From assembly GCA_009760855.2 (NCBI GenBank), contig WPIO01000007.1, positions 1,675,001-1,739,000 on the forward strand: DNA of 64,000 bases, written 5' to 3'. This DNA comes from Cristatella mucedo. Taxonomy: Eukaryota; Bryozoa; Phylactolaemata; Cristatellidae. The first letter of the stretch is position 1. Every line of letters starts with the position of its first letter. Made by a program: the position numbers and the translations under genes. Positions 46,736 through 59,200 of the stretch are shown here, in pieces. The notes under the pieces are model-generated. The model worked only from the letters and a program-made list of their open reading frames with translations. It did not search any database and was not told the origin of the DNA.

Positions 46736-48099
46736 GGTACCGGCATTTCACTACCTATGTAGCGGGTACGATACCTACAGCAGACAACACTTTATTGGCG
46801 CCTGCAAGTGGAAGGACTAGCCGATACGGATTTTCTGCAGCTACAAGAGCTCACTGCCTCTGGACTAGCTTCACTGAGTCATGTCAGTAGTCGCATTGTT
46901 AGTAGTCGTATTCGAGAAGTAGTCGTATTATAGTCAGAGAAGGCAAGTCGGCACCATATTTCCGCGCGCGTGAAGTGCGTCATTTTGCCACATGACAGAC
47001 GGACAATTTTTTTGCCTTAATTAATATAAATATAAATAGGGCTGTTAAATTAGCCCACTATTCCCTCATATTGCTTTTTATATTGAACTATGTTCAATTT
47101 GTTGTATAATAGTGCTCGCAGAAGCGCACTGGTGCAGCGCATACACCCTGATATAGGTAAATAATAAAAAGCAGCATTGGCAGATTGCAGCACTATAGAT
47201 AAAAACTTCCATCTCATAAAAGGAAGTAGGATTTTCTTCATTTAAATGCTGAGGAACGCATATGCCGGATCAATTTGTACACTTCTAGGCATCATTATTG
47301 GCTTGTAAAAACTGCCTACTGCAATGGGAGATGGCAAGTAAACGCTACATACTGATTTTGCCAAGCTGTGGGTAGCTTTCATTTGAACCTACGATACTGC
47401 CATGCATGCACAGATCTTACAATATGCTTAATGAGACGATATATTGTATACAGAGAAATAGCAAGAAGGCGCCGATCGAGTCTCGAGTTAAATGAGTCTA
47501 ATGCGCTCGACGAACTACTGAGCTCCGCTTTTCAGCGCTTTCAGCACGATGGTGAGCGTAACATTGGACATAAAACATGCAAGCGTTCTCTGTAAATAAG
47601 ACATTCACAGCTATCTACAGCGGTACCGTTCAACCGTTATTCGCGCACGTAAATTGTTAGCTAGGCTATTCCAGTTGAAAACCTGCAATGGTTCGGCTAA
47701 TTGCGCCCGGTGCAGAGTGTCATTTGTTCTTGAGACCGTCGCTTCCTCTGCATGACACGTACGCGTCACTCGCATCATTCATACTTTGCGAGCTTTGGCG
47801 GCTGAGCACTGACGTTCATAAAATGGTAACTGCCGGCAGCGAAGTAAATCCGCAGCGGCATTTCTGAACGTCAGCGCAACATCGGACGCTAATTTAGCTT
47901 TCCGACGCCGCGCAGTGATGAAGTGACGAGCGGCTACTTAGGCGACAGGTGACAGCGAGGCTGCGACGTGCGCAAGCTCCTCCGCGGCAAGAGCCCATGA
48001 CTCCGGACGATGCTCCGCGTTGGAGCTCGCCAGCACCCTAATTTACTGTCGAGTCATTTAAGATATATGAGCTCGGGTCACAGATATCGCTAATAAGCG
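46736..48099. other. Intergenic DNA with nothing recognised
   Basis: No repeat or coding signal recognised. CpG content climbs toward the promoter at its right end. Confidence 0.45.
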
Positions 48100-48798
48100 A
48101 GGGCGGTCTGCCGGCCGGCCGGCCTGCGCGAGTTATGTCTCGTGTTGTTACGGCGTGGTGCGGCCACCTCAAGGACAGTGCACGATCGCTCCAAGTCCCG
48201 CCGACGCAGCGTCGCAGGCCTGGCACAGCCGCATCCGCACGCAGCTTTCCGCCGTGCTCTAGCGCCCGCCTTCGAGCGGTCCGTGCCAGCGTGCGAGCGC
48301 CCCGCGCGACCGCACTGCGGTGCATCCGCTCCTCCGTCGCCATCCTCGCGCGCGCGCTCGAGGCGCGAAGGAAGCGTCAGTTGCACCGACGCACCATTGC
48401 TGGACCACTTCCGCGCCAAACGACCTGCGTGGATCTTCAAGACGCTCTTTGACGATCTTGGCCAACTCATTTTGACGATCTCGCTAAATCGGAGAGATGG
48501 TCATCAAAAAAGCGGGATTGCGCGAGCGCCGCTTAAGCCGGGGAGAGAGGGGAGAACGGTAGAAGCGAAATTGCGAAAGCCGCCCTAGGTGTCGCGGCGA
48601 CGGCAGCTGCCGTCGCCGCGACAACGCAGGACTGCAGGTGCTTTATCGCTGCCGCTGTCGGCGATCGCTCGCAAGGTGCTTATCGGGCGCCGCCCACCGG
48701 ATCGGGTCGACAAACCAAGATTCTTTTCGACCGCAGGATGCGAGCGACTCTCGGAAGCGGGCGCAACTTGCGCTCGACCCGTCCAGGTGGCCGCCCAC

Positions 48799-48804
48799 TA
48801 TATA
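48799..48804 (+). promoter_or_regulatory. TATA box of the carbonic anhydrase gene
   Basis: TATATA stands in otherwise GC-rich DNA, 254 bases before the start codon. Transcription would begin near 48829, and the leader of about 224 bases from there to 49053 contains no ATG. Placement is inferred from sequence only. Confidence 0.5.
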
Positions 48805-48806
48805 TT

Positions 48807-48822
48807 CTCCGACCGGTCGGAG
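48807..48822. promoter_or_regulatory. 16-bp perfect palindrome beside the TATA box
   Basis: CTCCGACCGGTCGGAG is a perfect palindrome just downstream of the TATA box and upstream of the predicted transcription start. This is a typical place and shape for a dimeric regulator's site. No factor is recognised. Confidence 0.35.
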
Positions 48823-49052
48823 CGCATCTAGACGTGCGTCCCGCGTACGGCCGAGCCGGTGTCGGGCAGCCGATACCAATCCGTTGGGAGACGCGGCTAG
48901 CAGCGAGTGTCCGGGAGGCAGCAAGCGCCCAGTAATCGCCGTCTGCCGTCGATCGTCTGCGGCCGCCGAGTAGCCGCCGCGTCGCGACCGCTGTTCGCCC
49001 CGAACCTAGACGTCACCGCGCGACGTTCCGCAACCGGCCGGCCGGCGACGGA

Positions 49053-49104
49053 ATGCCTGACATCTGGCTTCTCCTCGTCCTGCTCGCTCGAGCAATCGCT
49101 TTAG
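49053..49104 (+). CDS. Carbonic anhydrase exon 1: start codon and signal peptide
   Basis: The ATG at 49053 has a purine at -3 and no upstream ATG after the likely start of transcription. It opens a short basic-free head and a leucine-rich hydrophobic core ending ARAIAL. The donor is TTAG|GTGAGC, phase 1. The next exon joins in the same phase and begins with the mature enzyme. Confidence 0.85.
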
Positions 49105-49177
49105 GTGAGCGGCTAGCTGGCCTCGCTGTGCGGCGGCGGCGGCCCGCGAAGAGGCGGCAGAGGCGGCAGTTGGGGGA

Positions 49178-49234
<57 letters not shown>

Positions 49235-50475
49235 AGATAGGTGGGAGTGCGAGCACAGACTTCGGTCCGCGGCCCTCCGCGACCTGCGCGGCCCTCCGCG
49301 ACCTGCGCGCTGATCGTTCGCCCGCGATAGTCGCGCGCGGCTGCCAGCGGCAGTGAGAAGTGGAGCTCGCTTCCGCCGCCGCGGCCGCCGCGCTCGGCTT
49401 TCTCTGGCGCTCGCCGCTGACTCGCGGCGCCGCGACAGCGGTCTGATTGGCCGTCGGACGCTTTTGCAGGGAGCGGCAGCTGGTCGTACGAAGGCAGCGA
49501 CGGTGAGCGAACCTTTCGACAGCGCTTGCGCCTCGCCAGTCGCCGTGCCTTGTTCGCCTCGCAAGACCCGCGGCGGCGCAGGCGGCGGTGGCAGCGCACG
49601 GCGCTCGCTGGCTCGCTCGTCGTCCTTCGCCGGACGCCGGCGTCCGGCGCCGCTGCCTCACGCGCCGCTGCGCCTGCGTAGTGAAGCGTATAGGCGTGCA
49701 GCGCCGACTCGACTCTGCCGTCGCGGTCTGCAGATGCGGCTGCGGCTCGAGCGCAAAAGGCTTTGGCTAGCGCTTTCGGCGTGGCGGCGCCCGTCGTAGT
49801 AGCTCTTTGCGTTCCGCAGCGGATGTGGCTGACCGCGCTCGATCGGTATCGGGAATGAATCCTGCGTTGCCGTCCGTAGCAGGAAATTGTCTTTCCTTAC
49901 TGCCTCTCGCCAGCAGCTCGCGAATCTTTAGAAAAAAAATATTAAAGCCACCTCAGAAGCTGGTAGAGCGAGCAGATTAATTTTTCCAGCGGCCGAAGGA
50001 TCGGAGCCTGGTTAAAAGTGCCTCTAAACAAGAGCAGTCTGAAGAGTTGGTAATGCCGGAGGGAGGGCTGCTATCAATTACAGCCGTCCTCAGCTGCTTG
50101 TTCCGTGTATTTTTACTTCCTAGACTCGCCTCCTGCCTCAGATATGCTTCTCACTGTCCTTATTTTTGCATTGGATGAAGTCTATTGGCAACCCTTTAGG
50201 CGCGGAGAGCCCGCTTAGAATGAGTGCACAGTGGAAAACCCTCCACCGTAATACCCACTGAATATTTTTATGGCTTCGTGCTGATGCAGATGAAGACACA
50301 TGCGTACATGCACGCTTGAAATGCAATGTATCTCAGCCTTCAACTGTACAGATGGGCTATGACTAACTAGGTGTTAAGCGTGATAGTTTGCTGCTGCACA
50401 TTAATGGCCTATGCATCTTTCGATGAGTATAGGGTAATGAACGGTGTTCGTCTCGTAAATAAATAAATAAATATC

Positions 50476-50521
<46 letters not shown>

Positions 50522-53144
50522 CGAGCATTTACTAATTAAAGCGAGAAAGTTCGTCACACCACCAGATGGCGCACTTGCGTCACATGGCAATAGGACGCAC
50601 TTCCGTCAAGCGGCCATATGGTGCAGCATTGTCTTCCGTGAAGGTATTCTATGACTCAGCGAAGCGAGTTCAGAGATGCATGCGTATAAACGTACAGATG
50701 GTTGCATGCATGCGCGCAGGTACTTGCATACATGCATACATTAATGCAAAAAAACACACTTGAATACATGCCTATGCATACATATAAACGTCACGATTGA
50801 ATGTGGGCCCGAGCACGCTACCACTAACCATCGATCTTGTTTCCTTTGCAGCAAATGTAAAGCGCATGGAAAGAGATTGAGTTATCAGAGGGCGCTTTAT
50901 GGAGTGTGTTGTTATTATTATTGCAATTATTGTCTACGGTTAGTAGTTTGATTTTGGTATTTTCTTTGGTTTGAGTTTGTATGTTTAGGGTTTTTATTTC
51001 CGGGATCTAGGCTTTTGTTGCTAGGTTTTATAGAAAAAACCTAAAGAGAAACGATATCTCAAAAAGTGTTCATTAAACTTAAATATAAACAGTCACATGC
51101 CATCATCTTACTTGTTATGAGCAAACCAAGCGAGACTGACTCAGATATTGGAAAGATTGACGCTCAAAGTTGGAGATGCCAGCTTTTCTTCTGTTGCATC
51201 TGCACGAAATCTGATGTCCTATTCCAAAGTGACCTCTCATTATATGATCACATCAGCTCCACCGAAAAGTCTGCTTATTTTTTAATTAGATATCGTTTCT
51301 AAAATTCGGACTTACTTAGAAAGGGACAATACATCCGAATAGGTCTATGCATTCTTGACATCCTGTCGTGACTTATGTAATTCACTGCTTGCCTGTGTGC
51401 CGGCCGGTGCAATTAGGTGTTTACAGTTGGCTAAAAAATCTGCAGCTAGGCTTGTTTGTTGTAAGCACCGTTGTTGCCACGTCACAGAACTTGTCGCCGA
51501 CCTGCATTAGCTCCCAATCCAGCAGCGCATCGACTTCAAGTTTCTGTCTCTCCGTCTGATGTCTGTTCATTCTCAGGCTCCAGCCATTTCAGACCGCCCT
51601 AAACCAGGCTAGCAATCGAACTACCCGCTTTTCTGAGTCTAATCATTTAGCTATATCTCTTACGATTATCAAATCCTATGAAGGCTGCGACTTTAGTTTA
51701 TATGCTCCTAAAGCCCGGGACTTACTCCAGACTGACGTCACAACATCCCATGAGTTGATGGCATAAAGCGAAAGCTTTAAAGCGAAGCTAAATCACCTAT
51801 TTTTTTTATAACAAAATACCTAGTCGGCGATTTGTCCTATGTGTGCTTATGCGAACTGACTCTGTGCAGGCCACCATTAGCCATATTTTTCATGCAGACA
51901 CTGCATGTTACCTCTAACAATGTTATGCCTACTAACATTATGTTTGATGCCACTAATTTTTTTATTATGCTTCTTTTATAGCATACAGTATATATAGTGC
52001 TTAGAAAGAGAGTGGGTTCTCTGAGAGCATTGTACAATTATACTATTGTTATCATTATTATTAGTAGTAGTGTTATGTTGTTTGTGCCCATAGCGGAAAC
52101 TGACCTGGCTCGCCCCCAAATATACGACGGCCGGAATTGCAATTGATCTCTAGCTACGAGGGACGATCATGTGACTTACGATCCGTTGCAGGACCGGACA
52201 CCTGGAGCACGACATATCCAACTTGTGGAGGGAACGAACAGTCACCCATTGACCTCAGCACGTGCTCAAATCGGACGTTTCCAGGTTTTTCCGGAAGTGT
52301 CTTTGGCACTGCTCCCAGCGTCGCAAGTGTGCTTCTGCAAAACAGTGGTAGTAGCGGTAAGTGGAGTAATTATAAAGCCATTTTGTGCTGTGACCAGCGA
52401 TTAAAGAGGGAATAAGACGAGGTAAATAATAATAATAATAATAATGCACTTGATAAAGCCCCCTCAGAGAACTCAATCTCTCTTTCTAGGCGCTTTACAT
52501 TTGCTGCAAAGGGAAAAGCAATTGAATGGTGAGTAATATCATGCTTGATAAATAGCATGAATAACATGGTTAGGGGTATCACGCTCATCTACCAGTGAGA
52601 GTGCGAGAGGGGATAGAATACGTTTGAGGGAAACTAATAAAGAAAGAAGTAATGGCATCAATGGTAATATTAATATGATTATTGTGTATACATTTATCGA
52701 AATTAATTCTAGACACTTCAATATGTTGGAATGGAAGCAAATCGACTGATAAAGATAATAACACGCCCAATTGTCGCACGCATAAGCACACAGAAAACGC
52801 AAATTACCTAGACGGACCAAATGCAGCTAGGAGCAGGTGAGTTTTTAGCTTCGCTTCAAGTGTAGTCAGGTCTAAGGATGTCAATACGTCAGGCTGTCAA
52901 GAGTTTCAGACTTGAGCTGCATACGAACTGAGCGTATGGTTTCCGAAGGAATTGAGGTTTGTTAGGGTACGCCAAAGTCAGGTACTTATGCTAATACGAG
53001 GGAAACCCTAAGCAGTCAGCGAGTCGGATAGGTAATGCAGAACGTAATAATTAAAAGACTTAAAGCGATTGATCTTTAGTAGAGAAAAGATGAAAATAAA
53101 AAAAAGAGAGGTCGTGAATCTATGTGAATGTTTGAGAGACAAAG

Positions 53145-53218
<74 letters not shown>

Positions 53219-56200
53219 CACAGATGGACAGGAAAAAAGAGAGAAAGTTAGCGAGACCAAAGTCAAAGGAGGATTGTTCTTACATTTTTCTGCATTTTTA
53301 TAAATGAATAATGTTGATACTTGTACTTAGTGACTGTTGCTTCTTCTATTTCAGTTTTGCTGACGGCACTGAGCAATGTCACGGTGTCTGGAGGAGGCCT
53401 AAATGGCACCTACAGTCTCGCATCGGTTCACTTCCACTGGGGTAACTCCAGCGACCGAGGATCCGAGCACACCGTCAGCGGAAGGAGATACCCAATGGAG
53501 GTTCGTGTGAATAGCTGTCGTTCTAGGGCTTATGAGGAGCCCACTTGCAAGCAGTCCAGTGCTACCGCTGCGTACAATAAGAAAGCTGGTGTTCGGAAAT
53601 AGCAGCACCTACCCGTTGGCCGGCAGTATGCCGCATTCTTACGGTGCTGCAAACGTAGCGCTGCTTCGCGCTGCTTGTGGCGCATTGCAGGCTGCCTGTG
53701 CGCTTAAACACGAAGTAGCGATGCTCAAAGACTCGCAAGCGAAGCAGCGTGAAAAGCTGCGAGAAGTTTGCTTGTAACTTAGGCTAACCTTGCAGAATCT
53801 AAACTCAGGGTCGCGAGCACGTGCTTTTGATGATCATCGAGAGTCTGAGAGAGATTTCGTTTTGAGCTTGCCAGAGCGCAAAGCGTCGCTGGCTTGTGCA
53901 GAGCGTGCAGCGAAACTCAAATGCGTAGGCACGTGAATATTGGCGGCCACGCCGAGCTCGGCCAGCTGCTTTTGGGCCTCCGTGGCCCGTCAAGGTTAGG
54001 GTAGAACTCATCGGCTATCTACAACTAACCATTCGATCGTGCTTCCTTTGCAGCAAATGTAAAGTGCCTAGAAAGAGATTGAGTTGTCCGAGGGAATTAT
54101 ATCAAGTGCATAATTATTGTTATCATTATGACCAGCACCATCTCACGTATGCCCAAGATCAATTGTTTTGATCTGAGGGCAAAGTGATGTTAGAGCCCAT
54201 GCTCCACCGTATAGCACCTTATCTTTGATTCTAGGACACTACGGTCGGTGTCAATAGCGCAAGGGACGATCCAATTTGCAGGTCGGAGCTGGCATCCTGA
54301 CCTTTTCCGGATGTCAGCGTGCAATGCTGCTCTATACCGTCAAACACCGGAAAAGCGGAATCAGTAGTCTCCAAAAATGCTTGTTTGATTAAAGGCACTG
54401 CCGAATGGTGCGGGTGAGCAGAGTAGATGATGTGATGAAAGCTTGATGAGAAATAAGTTTCTGGTGGGCATAGGGAAACCTGATACACGGTATCAGAAAG
54501 CAGAACTTTTGATTTACAATAGATAACGTGCAATATGGTACCTTATTCTGGACTAAAAATGTGAGGTGCGATGTGGCTATTTTTTGGAGCTGGTTAAAAC
54601 CACTTTGGAGCCTGTTACTGTTAAAAATTGCTTCGAAGCGACTACTAAGCAAACAATTGAGCTTAGAGACTGTTGCTCAGGTACAGGTCAAGCTGTTTGT
54701 TGTACAATTCTTCGAGCCTAATCCTGACTGGATCTGCAGTATGAGCAGGTGACTGTTGCCAACGTCTGCTGCATGCCATTTAAGGAACCGTGCTTTGGCA
54801 CTGACAACTATATATACAATATGTCACCATCATCTGTGATTCTTGACGAGTCCTCTTGTACATTGCGTGATTTCTTCGCCTCAAAGACCCATTTACGTGC
54901 TATTTTGATTTAAGCAAGCTTCGCTGCTTGCGTATCGTAATGTCCCCGTGCCTTATTCAGCTATGATTTAATACTGCAATACCAGTCTTCATGCATATTC
55001 GCATCGATCAAGTGCGCACGGATGCTACCATAATACGGTTATAATACTATGCACTAGCTACTGTATACTACCAATGCTGTATATACGCTATGCTATTATA
55101 TACTATATAATTATATATATTACACACATACATATATATTTATGCAATATATATATATATATATAATGTAGTTATAATACTAGTTAAAGCGATAAATTTA
55201 TTCCGACCTTCCCTCAGATACGCCGCAAGATGGAACACTTCAGTCACGCGAGAAGATGGCGCAGTGTTATCTTTGGTGACGGAACTACTGTGGCTCCGCG
55301 AAGCGGATCCACAGTAGTTCCGTCAGTGACCAGTGAGCTGCTCGTACTACAACGTTACCATAATCTGCATGCTGTGCAAGCGAAATAATTGAAGTTCTTG
55401 TTTCGACTTTCACACCTATCACTGTTCGCTGCATTTAGAAAGTCTGCCTATGGGTGTGTGTTTCTTGAAAGACGCTCAACAGTCGATTAGATTTTGTCTT
55501 TTATACCGTACAGACAGTCTAAATGAATGAATGGCAGACAAGGCTGAGTTGCTGAGACGATGCCTTTAATAAACCTGGTATGTCATAATCGCTCGCACAA
55601 TGGCATACCGAAGTCTGCTCCTCATGTTAGGTTTTCTAATCTCGTTCAAGTCTGAGATTATTTAAGTCATTTATTGATACACAGGTGAAGCTAAACAGTG
55701 CTCGACTGTCTTCAGCTAAGTGACGTTCCAAAGACATGGACGTTCAAAAAGCCCGGAGTTCTGGAGACGCAGTGAAGCCCAAATCTGTGCTTCTATTGCT
55801 GAAGGCAGATCGGATGAAGATGCGGTAGCTACAAAGACAGCCTCGAAGGATGGTTCTGCAAAATCCTCAGTAGTAATTCATTCTAGACCCTAATGAAATG
55901 GGAGAACGCCGGACGTTGAGAACTAGCACACTTATTAGCTTTTGGGTTTTAGTGAAAGGCCTTATTTTCATATATATATTTCAGAAAAGGGCCAGACAAA
56001 ACAGCCAGGTCAACAAATCAGCGATCGGTCGATGAGTCGAGGTTTTCATTATTATTTTCGTGCCTAAACCGTGGCGGCTTGTGTGGAATAGCGTGCTCGT
56101 GTGATAATCCAAGCTGGGCATGTAAATTGGGTGAAGCTCTCTGCCCCGTAGGACACGCCCTGTACGGCCTGGCTCTGCTCTGGATGCTTGTAGCTCTCCG

Positions 56201-59200
56201 CCGCCGCCTTCAACTGCATGACCGCACGCGTAGTGGCGTTATCTGCTTGGCTACAACCTCAAAAGACTCAGCGGTAGCTTCTAGCGTCGTGGCCGATATT
56301 ATCAACTCTGTCTCGTCAGGTACGATCGACGTGACGCGGCTTCATTGGCTCCAGGACGCCAGCTGACATAGACGGCGTCAAAAGCAAGCACCGCGGTGAT
56401 CGTTACTGCAATTGCAATATGACACTCAACAGTAACGAGTTCGGTAATTTAGGCCGGCACTGTTGCCATGCACGATTCTTGCAAAACGGCTGCCATGGCG
56501 ATCAAGGGTAGCGATCATGTAGCTCACTGCCCTTGTCTCTTCAGCCCAACCGGTTTCCATTTGACCGATGCTTAGCAGCACTGCTTGACCTGTCGGTCGA
56601 GACGATGCTCTCACACACAGAGATTTGAGTCTTCATCCTTACCTAACGTTTGGTGTGCATGAATGCACGCTGTAGGCACTTCCTTCCAATAGCAAAGGCG
56701 ATACGATTTAAAAGGGTTGACACGTGACTCCTCGAGCCTACTCTCCTTGACAGAAGCCAAATCGTTAAGTTACCACCAACCGAAAAGTACTCACGCAGCC
56801 TTCTGCTGTTCCAATAGAAGCAGCAGGCCGGAAAGCAGGGACAGGCAATCCATACTATCCTTCATAGCCAACAGCTACAATGTCACCGATTCAGAAAATA
56901 AGAAATTCCACAACAATTTTCCGAAATAAATTGATGACACTGAACGCAATTATACCACAGAAACGGCCTGCGTCAAGGTCTGTAATGCTGATGAAAACCG
57001 AGAAATATTACTTTGATAAAGCGTCCATCATGACTTCGCCAGCGTACTACCGAAGTTTCCGATGAGTCAGTCACCACTGTAAGCCTCTGCACCAATCGGG
57101 CTTCCACCCTCGGGTAGGCTATTTGACATTGCCCTAGTCGAGTGAGTCATTTGCCCGACTGTAACCAACTCAAGTCAGTCATCTAGTTGAAAAGCGTCAA
57201 TAAAAGAATAGGCACAAAAACTTCCGTGCCCTGCCCGGGCTTGCACCATCCCAAGCCACATCCGGAGGCAGCTGCTTCACTTTCTTCAAAAGGAGGCCAG
57301 TTCCAAAAAGGGCCCGAAGGCGAATTAGTGCAGCTTATAAAAAAATGGGGCGAGTTTGGTGCACAATAGAGGAGGAACTTGAATACGCTCTATATCGACA
57401 CGCCTTTGGCACGTAGCATCCATTTCTAAGGAGGCTACCATTTTTTTATATAGAGGATTTTCATCGTGTAAAAAGAGGGCTGGCGAAGGAATATTCTCAC
57501 AGTGCTTGGTAGTCTTTTTTGATTGAGTAGGGTTATTCAATGATCGATATTTTGACTTGTCGTTTCGGTTTCTACATAATCTCAGTGACAACTAAGTAAT
57601 TAGAGAAATTATTCTACTGAACCGGGGAAATTGAAAGAGCAACAGTCTGTTGTAACGTAATGTAATGCCTCACCACCCGGAGATCTATAAATGCACACTC
57701 ACTGAGTGAGTGCTAAATAAGAGAGTTTTCTATGGCTCATTCAAACTTCAAACAGGCCGTCGGTTCGACATACAGTAGCCAACAGACTTCATCTCACGCA
57801 GCAAAGAGAAAGTGGAAAGCATAATTGAGTGAGGGGGGCAGTCGAGGAAGTGAGTAGTGAGGAAAGTAGCAGCTGAGAATGACTAGACAAGATGTGCCAT
57901 TGTCTGCAGCAAGAGGGGAAAAGTTGCTGCTTTGTCTTTCGCACTTTCAGGGTTACAGGTTCAGGGTAATTTGCTGCCATCATATTCGGGAAGGCACAGG
58001 GAACTAATCGTTACGGGAAATCATTGTGCCATCCGGGAAAGTTAGAAGATCTCACTCTCAAGATTGATTCGTCTAGCACTACTTCAAGGATGTCTGCCAG
58101 ATATCTGGGCACGCGAATAAAAAACGAATTTGTAAGAAATCGGCTCCCAGCCTCTGTAGTCTAGTCCACCTGATATCAGCTGCGTAGAATTTCTAAAACA
58201 AGGGCCTCTCGTATAATCGCTTGTAGATTAGCTTAGAAAGTGCAGATTCTCAAAGGTTATACTGGAAATGGCATCTGTATGGCAGATCGCTTATATAGCG
58301 AGGGTAGCTAGCCCCGACCATCGGAGGCTATTGGTGAGAGCGTTCAAGCGCTATGCCATGATATTCGGTTGGCAAGCATGGAAAAGTCCGGTCTAAAGTG
58401 TAGAATAAAAACAGCAGTTGCTTGTAGCCTATTATAAAAAACAACAGCTGTATCGTAGTTTGACATTTCACAGCGGCCCGCGCCTTTGGTGGTCATTGCG
58501 TGAGAAGGCCATTTCGTGAAAACGTGCACAATCAAGAGCACGAAGTTATATGGTTCGTACCCAGGAACACTGTTTTCTATAATGATAAATAAGCAGTTAC
58601 TGCAGTTGTGCAACGCTTACTGTGGATACGCCATCTGCATTGCAGCTCAATTATGGAGGGAGGCTAGCTCACCTGGGCCATTCGAGGCCACAGCTTGAGA
58701 ATTGGAAAGCTCTATCGTCTAAACTCCCTAGGAAAATCTGGAGTACTATTCTCGATTATTTGAACTGAAAAATTGCAGTTGCGTGATGTTTTTTTTTCAA
58801 AAATGGAAGCTGTATCGCAGTTAAATTATCCAGGTCCGCTATCTGGGCCGGGCCACTATAGGCCATAGCGTGAGCAAAAGATAGCCTAATCGCATGGAAT
58901 ATAGTATTTTAACGCGAAACGCTGTTTTGCTTCATAAGAAATTACAATCGTAGTTTCGTGAAGGCTTTTGTAGCAATGGAAGCTTTATTGCTGGTCAAAT
59001 GCTTCAGGACGCCATTTGGGCAGGGCTATACGAAGCCATAGCATGAGAACATGCAAGTGCTGAAATGTGGCGGGTAAACTTGGAACAGTATCATCCATCG
59101 ATTGAAATCAAAACCGCTGTTGAGTGAAGATTTTGTAGAAACTGCAGCTGTATCGCACTTCAAATATTTAAGGCTGTTATATGGGCCGGGCCACTCAATG

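Larger units (their letters stand above)
48100..49860. promoter_or_regulatory. CpG-rich region over the carbonic anhydrase promoter and first exons
   Basis: GC content and CpG density rise sharply here compared with flanking DNA, with runs of GCCGGCC, CGCGCG and GCCGCC. It covers the TATA box, leader, exon 1, intron 1 and exon 2. The many long open frames on both strands are products of the GC bias, not extra genes. Confidence 0.6.

Noticed and set aside
48038-49800. Many long open frames on both strands, up to 197 codons
   Set aside because: They overlap each other in a CpG-rich promoter region and are rich in Arg, Ala and Pro. They are the result of low stop frequency in GC-rich DNA.
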